A stretch of DNA of 42,098 bases, taken from contig NC_049993.1 of the NCBI RefSeq assembly GCF_000003815.2, forward strand, positions 14,081,333-14,123,430, written 5' to 3'. Origin of the DNA: Branchiostoma floridae (lineage: Eukaryota; Chordata; Leptocardii; Amphioxiformes; Branchiostomatidae). Both the position numbers and the translations under genes were made by a program. Shown here piece by piece: positions 34,201 to 42,010 of the stretch; position 1 is the first letter of the stretch, and each line of letters begins with the position of its first letter. The notes beneath the pieces were generated by a model, which had not been told where the DNA came from, made no database searches, and worked only from the letters and a program-made list of their open reading frames with translations.

Positions 34201-37200
34201 CCTTGTGGGTGGTAAAATCTGGCTTCCAGACCTTTCCCATCCTTCCATTCTACATCCCGGGGATCAGGGTTACCTGCAAACGCCTTGACATCACCTGTAA
34301 GAGTGTCGAACTTACTTACAAAGCTTTGGAAGTGTACAAATTAATTTCAGTCAAGTTAAGAAATACTTTAGGAAAAGCTGGAAGGCAGGACAACATCTTT
34401 CCATCAGTGTCAACATCTTGTCTCTCCGCCACTACAGTAACTGTATCTGTATCTGTATTTATATAGCCGGTATAACCGCCATTCGGCGTAACACACCAGC
34501 TTCGCAGGCACGCGGCGCGGCAGCAGCTGGTTATATTACACTGAACGATCCGTCACACCTAACTTTTGCACATCTAACTGCAAGCGTTCTTTAAAACTAT
34601 CCAGAGAAGATGCTCCTACTGTACTTGGTGATAACAAATTCCAATCTACGATAGTTCTGGGAAAATACGAATTTTTGAACACATCAATCCTAGCTTGGAA
34701 ACTCTGGTACTTGAAGTCATGGCTGTTTCTTGTTCTTTTTTGAGCTGGTATTAGATACTTATCAGTCGGTACATCCACCAGCTTATTGGTCATTTTGTAC
34801 ATCATGCAAAGTCTGGACATTTTCCTTCTGTCTTCAAGTGATGTCCACTGTAGATCTGTTTTCATTTTGGTAACACTAGCATCCCTGTTGTAGTTGTTTG
34901 TACAGAATCGGGCAGCTTGGTTCTGTACCCTTTCAAGTTTATCTTTGTCTTTCTTTGTATACGGATCCCATACTGTTGCAGCATATTCAAGGTTAGGTCT
35001 TACCAGTGACGTGTATGCAAGTGATTTTACGCGGGCTGGGCATGCCCACAAGTTACGTTTGATCACTCCCAATGTCTGTTTAGCCTTGGTTGTTATTTTG
35101 TTAACATGGACACCCCACTTCAGCCCAGTTGTTAACGTAACACCTAGGTATGGGTGGCTTTTTGTGGTTGCTAATGTCTGACCACAAAACTGGTAAGGGG
35201 ACACATTTGGCGTGCGTTTGTTCGTTATGTGCATGATATAGCACTTATCAGGATTGAACTGCATAAGCCATTTCCTTTGCCATTCTTCCAGGGTGTTCAG
35301 ATCTTTCTGAAGAAGTTGTGAGTCATTCTTTGCAGATACCTCTATATAGAGCAGACAATCATAGGCAAATAACCTCACACTTGAATCGAGCTGGTCTGGC
35401 AAGTCGTTTATGTACAAGAGGAAGAGCAATGGTCCCAGAACAGTCCCTTGCGGAACTCCCGATGCTACTTTAACTGGAGCTGAGGCCTTCCCTTCTACCA
35501 CTACCGTTTGCTCTCTATTCGTCAGGAAAGCCTTTAACCAGTTTAATGTACAACCTTGAATTCCATAGTACTCCAGTTTTGTTATGAGTCTGCTATGTGG
35601 GACTTTGTCGAAGGCTTTAGTGAAATCAAGTATTGCTAGATCCACCTGTCTTTTATTGTTCAGTGCCCCAGCTATGTCGTGAACTGTTAAAACAAGCTGT
35701 GTTTCTGTTGATCGCTTTGCTCTGAAACCATGCTGGTAGTCCGTTAGTATATTGTGGCCTTCCAACTGTTTCATGATATGGCTATGAATAATGTGTTCGA
35801 GTAGTTTACAGGAAATACAGGTAAGTGAAACAGGTCTGTAGTTACTGGGAACCGCTCTATCTCCCTTTTTGAAAATGGCGCATATGTTTGCATCTCTCCA
35901 GTCTTGGGGGATTTCTCCTGTGTCAAGCGATTGTTGGAAAATGTTAGTCAAAACAGGTGCGATTTCACTGGCTGTCATTTTGAGGAACCAAGGCGGAACC
36001 AACTACATATATATAAGCCAATGTCTAGGTCTTTTTAACAAAATGTGATTATGTATGTTTGTGGATTGTAAATAACAAGGATTTTATGGAATGTAATTCT
36101 TGGCGCATTTCATGTGGCATGTATAATGTCATTTGCCATGTCAAGGACCAATAAAGCTGAATCTGAATCTGAATCAGCCAACTGTCAAATTTGCCCTTTA
36201 GGTTGCACTGTGAATAAATCAAATTTGCAGTAAAGAGAAGATACAGTAAATTAAACATTAAGTTCAGGATGAAGTACTCACTGTCAAAACCTTAAACCTT
36301 TTGAATCACTGTGCAACAATTAAAATTACACTGTATCAATTGTCAGAGTCTCCTACCTGTTCTGGTGCTGACTTGTCTTATCACATTGTTTGACTAAAAA
36401 AAGAAAATGATTGATATGTTACTAAAACAATAAATTAAAGAAATAGTCATAGTTTAGGCTTTCAGGATGCAGCAACAAAAATCACTAAGTAACTCTCTGC
36501 CCCAAGAGCTTAGCACATGTACATGATTGTTACCACTCAGAAATCATGACCATAGTATGTATAGAACACCAACTATCGAAACAGGGCGTCACACTGCAGA
36601 ACTATAACGAGCCTCTAGGGGGCCCAAAATCACAAACCAAATATCAAGCCTTCAAGGCAATCATTTTACGCCTTCTTGAGTTGTGCTGTTCAGCCATAAA
36701 AATTTACATATGCTATCAAAACATGATCTTCTTAGCTGTTGTAGATAGTTATTAATTCATTGAAGAGGACTACTTACACTGTCACAAACATACAGCATGG
36801 CATTGTCCTCATCCACTACCATACCTGATGGGGACAACAGAGAAAAATGGTCATGAATAAAGTACAACAAAAATGCATTTGTCTCTTGGAAATCTGCATC
36901 TACCTTGAAATTTGATGTACATGGGTCTGAATACTACCCAATCCATGATCCAAATGCCATGATCCATTTAAAAACTGTCACAGACTATGACAGTAACGGC
37001 ATTTAGTTTAGAGTTCACTTAATGTGTTGCGAGAGCGCTGTACTTTGTAAATTTTTTATCATTCAATTATTTCAAATCAAGTATGTTATTGTATACACTC
37101 AATGCATTAAGGTCTAGCGATAATGGGTTGTATGATAATAGCTTGTATGATTTTAATGCTTCTTTAGCTTTATTTAATGCTTATCTAACTATTATAATAA

Positions 37201-40193
37201 TACTTTTAATTAGTTCATTTAGCTTTGACCTTTATTTAACCTTAATGTATCTACTTAAGCATTTACTTACTTATATGTGCAACTTTATGCTTGTTTCTGT
37301 GACTATATTAAATTGTTGACTCTCAAAAATCAGCCATCTGTCTGAAAGACTGTGTCTATTAAACAGTCGTGTACTGTAACATATTCCAGTTCAATACGTC
37401 AAATAAAGTAACAGATGTGCTGACACCTACCTGCTGTATGGTGGAAGTGAAAGTAACAGATGTGCTGACACCTACCTGCTGTATGGTGGAAGTGAGCATC
37501 TTTCCCCAAACCATCCTGGTTACCCTGGGTGGAACCTGCTAATGTTGTTATCCAACCTTCAATGCAAATACAAAACCAGTTATTAAAAAAAATCATATTA
37601 CAGGTCAATCATGGCATTGGCAAAATGAGAGTCATGAGTCTTAGTATTTGAAATTGGAAGTTAAAGTGCAAGAGAGGCAACTCTCAATCTTCATGTCTAC
37701 CTTGTCCCCCCAACGACATGGAGGTCAAGGGACTAGGTAGGTAGGTAGGTAGACCTTCCATAAACAGATAACCTTTGCCCTGAATTGTTGTCTTGACACA
37801 CACATGCCCTACTTGTTCACTGACTGTTGCAAGGGGACTTTTACTCACATTGTCTGCTGCTGATGCCCCCTTTTCTGTCATTCATAGAGTCATTCATAGT
37901 CTTCCACTAGAACAACCTAACTTGGTCCTGATGTAAGTTNNNNNNNNNNNNNNNNNNNNNNNNNNNNNNNNNNNNNNNNNNNNNNNNNNNNNNNNNNNNN
38001 NNNNNNNNNNNNNNNNNNNNNNNNNNNNNNNNNNNNNNNNNNNNNNNNNNNNNNNNNNNNNNNNNNNNNNNNNNNNNNNNNNNNNNNNNNNNNNNNNNNN
38101 NNNNNNNNNNNNNNNNNNNNNNNNNNNNNNNNNNNNNNNNNNNNNNNNNNNNNNNNNNNNNNNNNNNNNNNNNNNNNNNNNNNNNNNNNNGCAAAATGTG
38201 ACTCAATGTTTTGAGGACCATAACGACCCATTTTCTGGGAGATTGTGGACATACATGTGTAGACTCTAAGCCCGAGGGGATTCAAGAAATGACCCCTGGA
38301 TGAGAGCCAATAACAGGTGTGAAAGAAGGAGTGAATGAATGAATGAATGAAAGAGGGAAGGAAGGAGTGAAGGAAAGAAGGAATGAATGAAGGTAGGAGT
38401 AAAGGAAGGAGTAAATGAGGGATGGATGGAGGGATGAAGGTAGGAAGGAGTGAAGGGGGTAGTGAATGAACGAGTAAATGAGGGAAGGAGTAAAGCAAGG
38501 AGGGAGGGAGGAAAGAAGGAGTGAAGGGAGGAGTGAATGCCGGAGTGAAGGATGGAGTAAATGAGGAAAGAAAGGAGGGAGGGAATAAAGGAGTGATGGA
38601 AGGAGTGAAAGAGGGAGGGAGGAAAGAAGCAAGGAAGGAACAAAGGAGTGAAGGGAGGAGTGAAGGAAGGAGTGAATGAGGGAAGGAAATGAGGTATTAA
38701 AGAGGAAGGAGAGGAGTGAGGGAAGGAAAGAAGGATGGGATGAATGAAGTGCATTAAGGAGAAGATGAAGGAAGAAGTGAAGGAAAGAATGAAGGGATGA
38801 TGGAAGAAAGAAAGGAAACAGCTAATGTCCCATGCAACAACTAAGAAACAGTATCATTACCCTGATGGGCACCTATCAGCTGAACTTCAAGGTGAACATG
38901 CAAGGTGAACTATGTATAAGGAAACAACAGTCTGGAACCATGTGTAGTCTGGACGGGTCTAAGTCATGTAAGAGTCCAGTGATGAATTTGCAGATTTCTA
39001 AATTGAATATAAAGTTTGTTACATACACAGTCAGCCACATAGATGGAGTTATCGGACTTGTCAAAGACTAGTCCCCATGGGTAGTTCAAGCGAGCATCCA
39101 GGAAGAAGCCATCCATGGACCGTGCCTCTTTCTCACAGTCATTCTTGGTTGAAGTTCCAATGCTTTTATAGTCTCCCTGGTGAGGCCTCCCCCCTCCGGC
39201 TACAGTGGACACTTCCCCTGTAGAACAGACGGTGGTTAGGCCAGGTTGATTTGTTTATATGGATGACATCCACGCATGCATCAGTTTTTGGTATTTTCAA
39301 AAAATAGAAATAAGTTTTCAACCATCCTGTAAATCGTATAAAATAACTTCAAAATAAGCAAATATATGCTGGATTGCAAAAAAAATATCGAAAACCTATG
39401 ATAATGTCATAGAATATTTCAAGGACAAAGAAGATGTGAAATAACAAAAATGAAGAATCGATTGTTTGGTAATACCATATTCTGTGTGTTCAGTAATATG
39501 TTCAACCTTCCTGGCCACTTAGGTTTCATAATGAAAGCATTTTTACTTTTTTTTGGTCAACCTTTTTTATTTGCGTGCTCGCATCAGTTCTCGGGTTCCC
39601 AGATGATGTCATCCATATAATCAAATCAACATGGCCTAAATGGCGATCGCTGAGTGATCGTATTTGTATGACACTTGATTTTATGATTGGAACATGACAA
39701 GATTTAAAAGTATCATTTAAAAGGCAACAAAACACACAAAACGTAAAACAATTCGTTTTTTATCCATTAAATTCGTTGAGCAGTCTGTCATAATCTTTGG
39801 TAGCTCTGCAGTTGTAGCCTATAGTCAAAAGGGGGTGTTAGCTAGGGTGGTGCCCATCTCCATTTCTTTAGCCCCTGGGCCACACAGTTGTGCGTGCAAG
39901 CAGAGAATTTACTACAACAGGATTGTTCTAGTTGACCACTGAGTCATGTGATCTTTTCTATATGTTCTCATTGTGATATAGAAGAGGTAATATAGCAGAA
40001 GAAAAAAAGACACACTGGTAATAATATACCATATGGCTCGCCCCTGGGCCGTCGCCAAAAACAATTCCTTATCAGGAAAACTTAAACACATGTTGATAAC
40101 TGTATGAAATCTACATGTACTCTCACCTGGAGCTAGTCCGTGTGCCAGAGCTGCCAGTCCAGCTAATATCACTGCAACACGGCAGGGATCCAT
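28112..40193 (-). CDS. Type I membrane protein with a six-blade NHL-repeat beta-propeller (joined exons)
   Basis: Fourteen exons are visible, all with GT-AG ends and compatible phases, plus one expected in the 37940-38190 gap. In order: signal peptide (start MDPCRV, hydrophobic VAVILAGLAALAHGLA); six NHL repeats of the type AGxxxxxGxKDGxGxxARFxxPxGLxxDxxxxxIYVxD|xNxVIRxV; a short linker; a transmembrane helix (STAVLFIGVVLVLLLG); and the basic tail TRRFFIKR. Estimated about 440 aa with the gapped parts. NHL repeats form six-bladed propellers that bind proteins or RNA. Here the signal peptide and C-terminal anchor put the propeller outside the cell or in the lumen of the secretory pathway. No enzyme motif is seen and no ortholog name is assigned. 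Each blade is encoded by a long exon plus a short exon. The upstream ATG at 40205 is rejected because an acceptor (ACACAG) lies between it and 40193. Confidence 0.88.
28690..28785. repeat. Near-perfect 40-bp hairpin in an NHL gene intron
   Basis: Arm 28690-28730 (GACAGAC...GTAGAAATGTTATTTTTG) and arm 28746-28785 are reverse complements with one mismatch and one bulged T, enclosing a loop of about 15 nt. This could be a very short palindromic MITE or a small-RNA precursor; sequence alone does not decide. Confidence 0.85.
29183..29279 (-). CDS. NHL gene exon 14: blade 6, short half plus linker
   Basis: 97 nt, phase 0 to 1. It starts YNHLVRSVTAVG like other short halves, then continues about 20 further polar residues ending KPGRQ, a stalk between propeller and membrane. 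Acceptor CCATTGCAG, donor GTATGT. Confidence 0.9.
29955..30085 (-). CDS. NHL gene exon 13: blade 6, long half
   Basis: 131 nt, phase 1 to 0: LVKTLAGGPEHGYKDGSGSA ... ARFFHPTGLTLD ... VIYVTDQ. Acceptor CTTCCCCAG, donor GTCAGA. Confidence 0.92.
30510..30543 (-). CDS. NHL gene exon 12: blade 5, short half
   Basis: 34 nt, phase 0 to 1: GNNCIRMVTPA. Acceptor CCATGCAG, donor GTAAGA. Confidence 0.9.
30943..31060 (+). pseudogene. 5S rRNA pseudogene
   Basis: About 117 nt follow the 5S rRNA order: GGCATCGTGG start, CTTGATCTTGGAAGTTAAGCA (box A region), GGTCAGTTCTTGGATGGGAG and ACC (box C region), and a GATGCTGTAGCC end. Substitutions throughout show decay. It sits in an NHL gene intron, antisense to the gene. 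It may be a processed copy or the head of a 5S-derived SINE. Confidence 0.8.
31184..31323 (-). CDS. NHL gene exon 11: blade 5, long half
   Basis: 140 nt, phase 1 to 0: YEVDILAGSPKGEPGFKDGK ... AARLNYPEGIAFD ... VLYVVEF. Acceptor TTCCTCCTTAG, donor GTAAGT. Same length as exon 7. Confidence 0.93.
32089..32122 (-). CDS. NHL gene exon 10: blade 4, short half
   Basis: 34 nt, phase 0 to 1: FNHAIRTINLQ. Acceptor CTCCTTCCCAG, donor GTAATG. Confidence 0.9.
32635..32758 (-). CDS. NHL gene exon 9: blade 4, long half (5' end in gap)
   Basis: 124 nt are visible, ending phase 0 at donor GTGAGT: TVAGTPKEKGLVNGQGRAAR ... FYHATQMAYDP ... ILYISDH. The acceptor and perhaps 15-20 nt lie in the gap 32759-32858. 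Confidence 0.88.
32759..32858. other. Assembly gap (100 N) cutting exon 9
   Basis: Run of N; removes the acceptor and first codons of blade 4. Confidence 0.99.
33404..33440 (-). CDS. NHL gene exon 8: blade 3, short half
   Basis: 37 nt, phase 0 to 1: DNHVIREMSMPD, the canonical NHL word. Acceptor TTCTTATAG, donor GTGAGA. Confidence 0.93.
33478..33556 (+). repeat. 47-bp tandem repeat containing the SINE head word
   Basis: GTTCAGCACCAAGGACAGGT and CTGTTTGC occur at 33481 and 33528. The TCAGCACCAAGGACAGGT part is shared with the SINE-like copies in the Rab3 introns. Confidence 0.7.
33953..34125. mobile_element. pogo/mariner-like MITE, 173 bp, copy 2 (inverted)
   Basis: CAGTAGAAGCC ... GGCTTCTACGG with TA at 33951-33952 and 34126-34127. 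Its right end is the reverse complement of the left end of the 5401-5567 copy. Located in an NHL gene intron. Confidence 0.85.
34155..34294 (-). CDS. NHL gene exon 7: blade 3, long half
   Basis: 140 nt, phase 1 to 0: DVKAFAGNPDP ... WKDGKGLEARFYHPQGLYLD ... RMFVADT. Acceptor CTCTTACAG, donor GTAAGT. The upstream intron hosts a reverse-transcriptase retroelement. Confidence 0.93.
34440..36005 (-). mobile_element. 5'-truncated CR1-like non-LTR retrotransposon
   Basis: Contains the reverse-transcriptase ORF, a short 3' UTR and a 3' tail of GATACA-type repeats (34444-34465). The endonuclease region is absent, so the element is truncated at about 36003. It lies in an NHL gene intron in the same orientation as the gene. 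On the 5' side it abuts, at about 36007-36172, the + strand 3' end of another element (ACCAATAAAGCTGAATCTGA repeats). Confidence 0.9.
34536..36002 (-). pseudogene. Reverse transcriptase ORF, 488 codons, catalytic motif broken
   Basis: Reverse transcriptase of a non-LTR element, which would copy element RNA into the genome at nicked target DNA. Domain order: start of the palm/fingers (RPVSLTCISCKLLEHII), motif A DFTKAFDKVPHS, motif B SGVPQGTVLGPLLFLLYIND, motif C region FAYDCLLY, then thumb and C-terminal region (HPYLGVTL, NLEYAATVWDPY). Motif C is normally FADD; the first catalytic Asp is Tyr here, which should abolish polymerisation. There is no ATG at the start and TAG precedes the frame, so it is a truncated fragment. 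The otherwise intact frame implies recent insertion. Confidence 0.92.
36007..36172 (+). mobile_element. 3' end of a second non-LTR element, + strand
   Basis: AATAAA within ACCAATAAAGC is followed by three GAATCT units, the tail style of CR1-like elements. Only the terminal portion is recognised. Confidence 0.55.
36357..36393 (-). CDS. NHL gene exon 6: blade 2, short half
   Basis: 37 nt, phase 0 to 1: SNNVIRQVSTRT. Acceptor CTTTTTTTAG, donor GTAGGA. Matches the NxVIRxV end of an NHL repeat. Confidence 0.9.
36778..36824 (-). CDS. NHL gene exon 5: blade 2, second part
   Basis: 47 nt, phase 1 to 0: MVVDEDNAMLYVCDS. Acceptor TTGTCCCCATCAG, donor GTAAGT. Completes the long half of blade 2. Confidence 0.88.
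37405..37494. repeat. 45-bp perfect tandem duplication over an exon end and splice donor
   Basis: Two copies of AAAGTAACAGATGTGCTGAC ... GTATGGTGGAAGTG. Each contains, on the minus strand, the last 20 nt of NHL exon 4 and its GTAGGT donor. Confidence 0.95.
37476..37556 (-). CDS. NHL gene exon 4: blade 2, first part
   Basis: 81 nt, phase 1 to 1: WITTLAGSTQGNQDGLGKDA then HFHHTA. The acceptor TTGCATTGAAG is modest. The donor GTAGGT is duplicated 45 nt further on by a tandem duplication. Only in this blade is the long half split by an extra intron. Confidence 0.85.
37940..38190. other. Assembly gap (251 N); probably hides NHL gene exon 3
   Basis: Blade 1 needs a short phase 0-to-1 exon (34-37 nt, NxVIRxV type) between 37556 and 39027. 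None is found in the readable sequence, so it most likely lies here. Confidence 0.6.
38325..38820. repeat. Purine-rich minisatellite (GGAAGGAGTGAATGA-like)
   Basis: About 490 bp of almost pure purine on the + strand, made of shuffled GGAAGGA, GTGAAGG and GAATGAAT words. Long ORFs seen on the minus strand (Ser/Pro/Leu/His-rich) are artefacts of this composition. Confidence 0.9.
39027..39217 (-). CDS. NHL gene exon 2: blade 1, long half
   Basis: Acceptor TGTTCTACAG, donor GTATGT; 191 nt, phase 1 to 0. Reads EVSTVAGGG ... ARLNYPWGLVFDKSDNSIY then VADC. It has a longer insert (about 15 residues, including a Cys) between the AG and DG positions than the other blades. Confidence 0.9.
39218..40126 (-). 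other. NHL gene intron 1
   Basis: AT-rich intron between the signal-peptide exon and blade 1. It contains a copy of TTTATTTGC.TGCTCGCATC with AGTT..GGGTT and GATGATGTCAT (about 39568-39625), also present near 30382-30430, so this is a dispersed repeat. Nothing else recognised. Confidence 0.6.
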
Positions 40194-40195
40194 CT
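40127..40195 (-). CDS. NHL gene exon 1: start and signal peptide
   Basis: Acceptor TATCCCCATGAACACAG, then AG-ATG. It encodes 22 residues, a cleavable-looking signal peptide, and ends phase 1 at donor GTGAGAGT. Confidence 0.85.
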
Positions 40196-40863
40196 CTGTG
40201 TTCATGGGGATACAAAACAGGTGATTGGAATGTTACAGGTATTACGGCATCTTCATATTAAACTACTAGTAATAATCACTAACATAATGTGGAAGATCAA
40301 GAATAAGTTGTTACCTGCCAGTTGTGTTAGTGTCGCAATTATAAGGTAAGTTTCAGTACTGAGAGATCCTGTGTAATTTCTATATGCAGCTATAACTAGC
40401 CGCGGGCGAGTTGTCTGTATGTGAGGCAATCCTGGCCTTTCCATTTGAAACTCCCTTCCTCGGTAAACTCCCTTTCCAAGCATAAGAGAATCTAGCCAAC
40501 GTTGAAAATCACGAACCATTCCCCCTAAAATAAAAGCCACTCGAAGTCTACAACGGAGGCCAAGTCTTTGATCACGTTTCTATAGACCACTTCGGAATTT
40601 AAGCTGAAGTAGCACTTAAATAAAGCCCTGCTTTCTATAACCAATTTAATAACTCTCAATGCAATGTAAAGTTAACTCGTAATCTCTAACATATAAGTCC
40701 GGCAACAGAGAACCGATCCCCCAAGAATCTAGAATCTGCTACAAAGCCCAGGTAAAATATTCTAGTCTCTTTTGTCCACGCTGACATGACAACCATTAGC
40801 GCAAAGATCTGCTCTCTATAAAGACATAATAACTACGTCTGATAACTCTCAACGTGCCGTTAC

Positions 40864-40955
40864 CTTTTCGAATCCGGTTCAGGGCGACAGCGGCCTGACT
40901 GCTCAGTCACATATACAGAGTTTGTACAGTACAAACTTAGAAATATCTCAAATGT
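40864..40955 (-). other. Proposed 5' UTR exon of the NHL gene
   Basis: The minus strand shows a donor CGAAAAG|GTAACGG at 40864/40863 and the coding exon starts at an acceptor (40195), so a non-coding first exon is required. The segment from about 30 nt below the TATA box to this donor fits. The exact transcription start is inferred. Confidence 0.4.
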
Positions 40956-40978
40956 AATCAGTCAGGAAAGTAGTCTGC

Positions 40979-40990
40979 GTATATATAAAC
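40979..40990 (-). promoter_or_regulatory. TATA box candidate for the NHL gene
   Basis: TTTATATATACG on the minus strand lies about 30 nt upstream of the proposed first exon. Placement, not experiment, is the evidence. Confidence 0.4.
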
Positions 40991-41150
40991 GTATGTGAAT
41001 GCCCGGTCTAAACCGGTCTGGTCACTTCCCAGGATGTTGGAAATGAAATGAAGTGTAGTCTACTGCAGTAGTCTACTGCACCCATACTGCCATGAATATT
41101 AAGATGCAAATAACCTACATATTTACATATCTATATGCATGGTCACTACG

Positions 41151-41156
41151 TTTATT
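41151..41156 (-). terminator. Poly(A) signal AATAAA after the 41182-41439 exon
   Basis: TTTATT on the + strand, 25 nt beyond the TAA stop. It would end the upstream gene roughly 170-200 bp before the NHL gene promoter. Confidence 0.4.
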
Positions 41157-41181
41157 GACATCAACAAAAAGCGGCTGGATG

Positions 41182-41439
41182 TTAGATCCAGTAGTTCTGT
41201 CGTGGAGTTGTTGGTCGCCATCTCAAGTTGGCCACACGCTGCCTGTCAAGAACCCTTCTCAGCGACTCGTACACGCGCGCCCCCTTGCGACCATGACGCC
41301 TTCGGTGTGCCGTGGTGAAACTGGTACCAGAGTTGGTTAGGTGTGTTGCTGCCGGTTGCCTTGTTCTGTTGTCCAGCTCTTGATTTGTGATGTTAGTGTA
41401 CCGCTCTGTTTTCCAACGGCCTTGTATAAAATGTGGCAC
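41182..41439 (-). CDS. Probable 3'-terminal coding exon of an unidentified gene
   Basis: A strong acceptor (GCCTTTATCTCCACAG) opens directly into an 85-codon frame ending TAA. The product is polar and Arg-rich (HRRRHGRKGARVYESLRRVL) and GC-rich compared with surroundings. A canonical poly(A) signal AATAAA lies about 25 nt after the stop. I recognise no domain. The 5' part would lie to the right, possibly beyond the window. Confidence 0.42.
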   Translation of the reverse strand: MPHFIQGRWKTERYTNITNQELDNRTRQPAATHLTNSGTSFTTAHRRRHGRKGARVYESLRRVLDRQRVANLRWRPTTPRQNYWI

Positions 41440-41493
41440 CTGTGGAGATAAAGGCGTTATAGAGCAAAACTACGAAAGCTTCACCCTCCTTTT

Positions 41494-41650
41494 TCAGCAC
41501 TCGGTTCCAGTGCTGAAGATGGCTTCAGCACTGGATTTCCAGAGCTGAATATTCGTCAGCACTGGTTTTCTAGTGCTGACGCGCTCTCAGCACTGGAAAT
41601 GCCAGCCTCAGCGCTGGAATCTCAGTGCTCAGACGATGTTCCGCACTGGC
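41494..41650. repeat. Array of small hairpins built from TCAGCACTGG
   Basis: About ten forward or inverted copies of TCAGCACTGG lie in 157 bp. Clear hairpins: CAGCACTCGGTTCCAGTGCTG (41495-41515), TTCAGCACTGG/CCAGAGCTGAA (about 41524-41549) and GTCAGCACTGG-TTTT-CTAGTGCTGAC (41555-41580). Confidence 0.8.
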
Positions 41651-41839
41651 CACTCAAATCATTCCCGGAATGACTGTAATTATGATTTGCAATCACACAC
41701 AATAAAATTGTTTGCAATCCTTTGTTAATGACATCTATCTTTTATAGGTATAACCTTATTTACATGCCTTACATAACCAATTCCAACAAATTAAATACTA
41801 GTAACTCAACTTTAGGCCTCTGATGAACTTCAGCCATAT

Positions 41840-42000
41840 CTTTTATTGGAATTTACACCTAGTACCACACTTTGTACTTTTTTTACAAATTAATTATCTA
41901 TCCCTTGTACGTAACACAGTAAATGTCCACTTTCAATTACACATTGGCACAACTTCGGTTTCTTGGCATGAAGTACTTATTTTTTATTGGAATCTACACC
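41840..42000. repeat. Direct repeat flanking the second hairpin cluster
   Basis: TTTTATTGGAATTTACACC at about 41839 recurs as TTTTATTGGAATCTACACC at about 41982, about 140 bp apart. The second copy runs into more TCAGCACTGG-type words. Confidence 0.6.
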
Positions 42001-42010
42001 AAATACGGCT

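Noticed and set aside
37083-37319. Hydrophobic 78-codon ORF, looks like membrane segments
   Set aside because: Hydrophobicity follows from T-rich codons in an AT-rich intron; no splice or start context.
38266-38754. Long minus-strand ORFs (162, 193 and 116 codons), Ser/Pro/Leu/His-rich
   Set aside because: They are read through the purine-rich minisatellite in several frames at once. Low complexity, not coding.
40193-40205. Upstream ATG at 40205 as the NHL gene start
   Set aside because: A good acceptor (pyrimidines then ACACAG) lies between it and the ATG at 40193, so the upstream ATG is most likely intronic.
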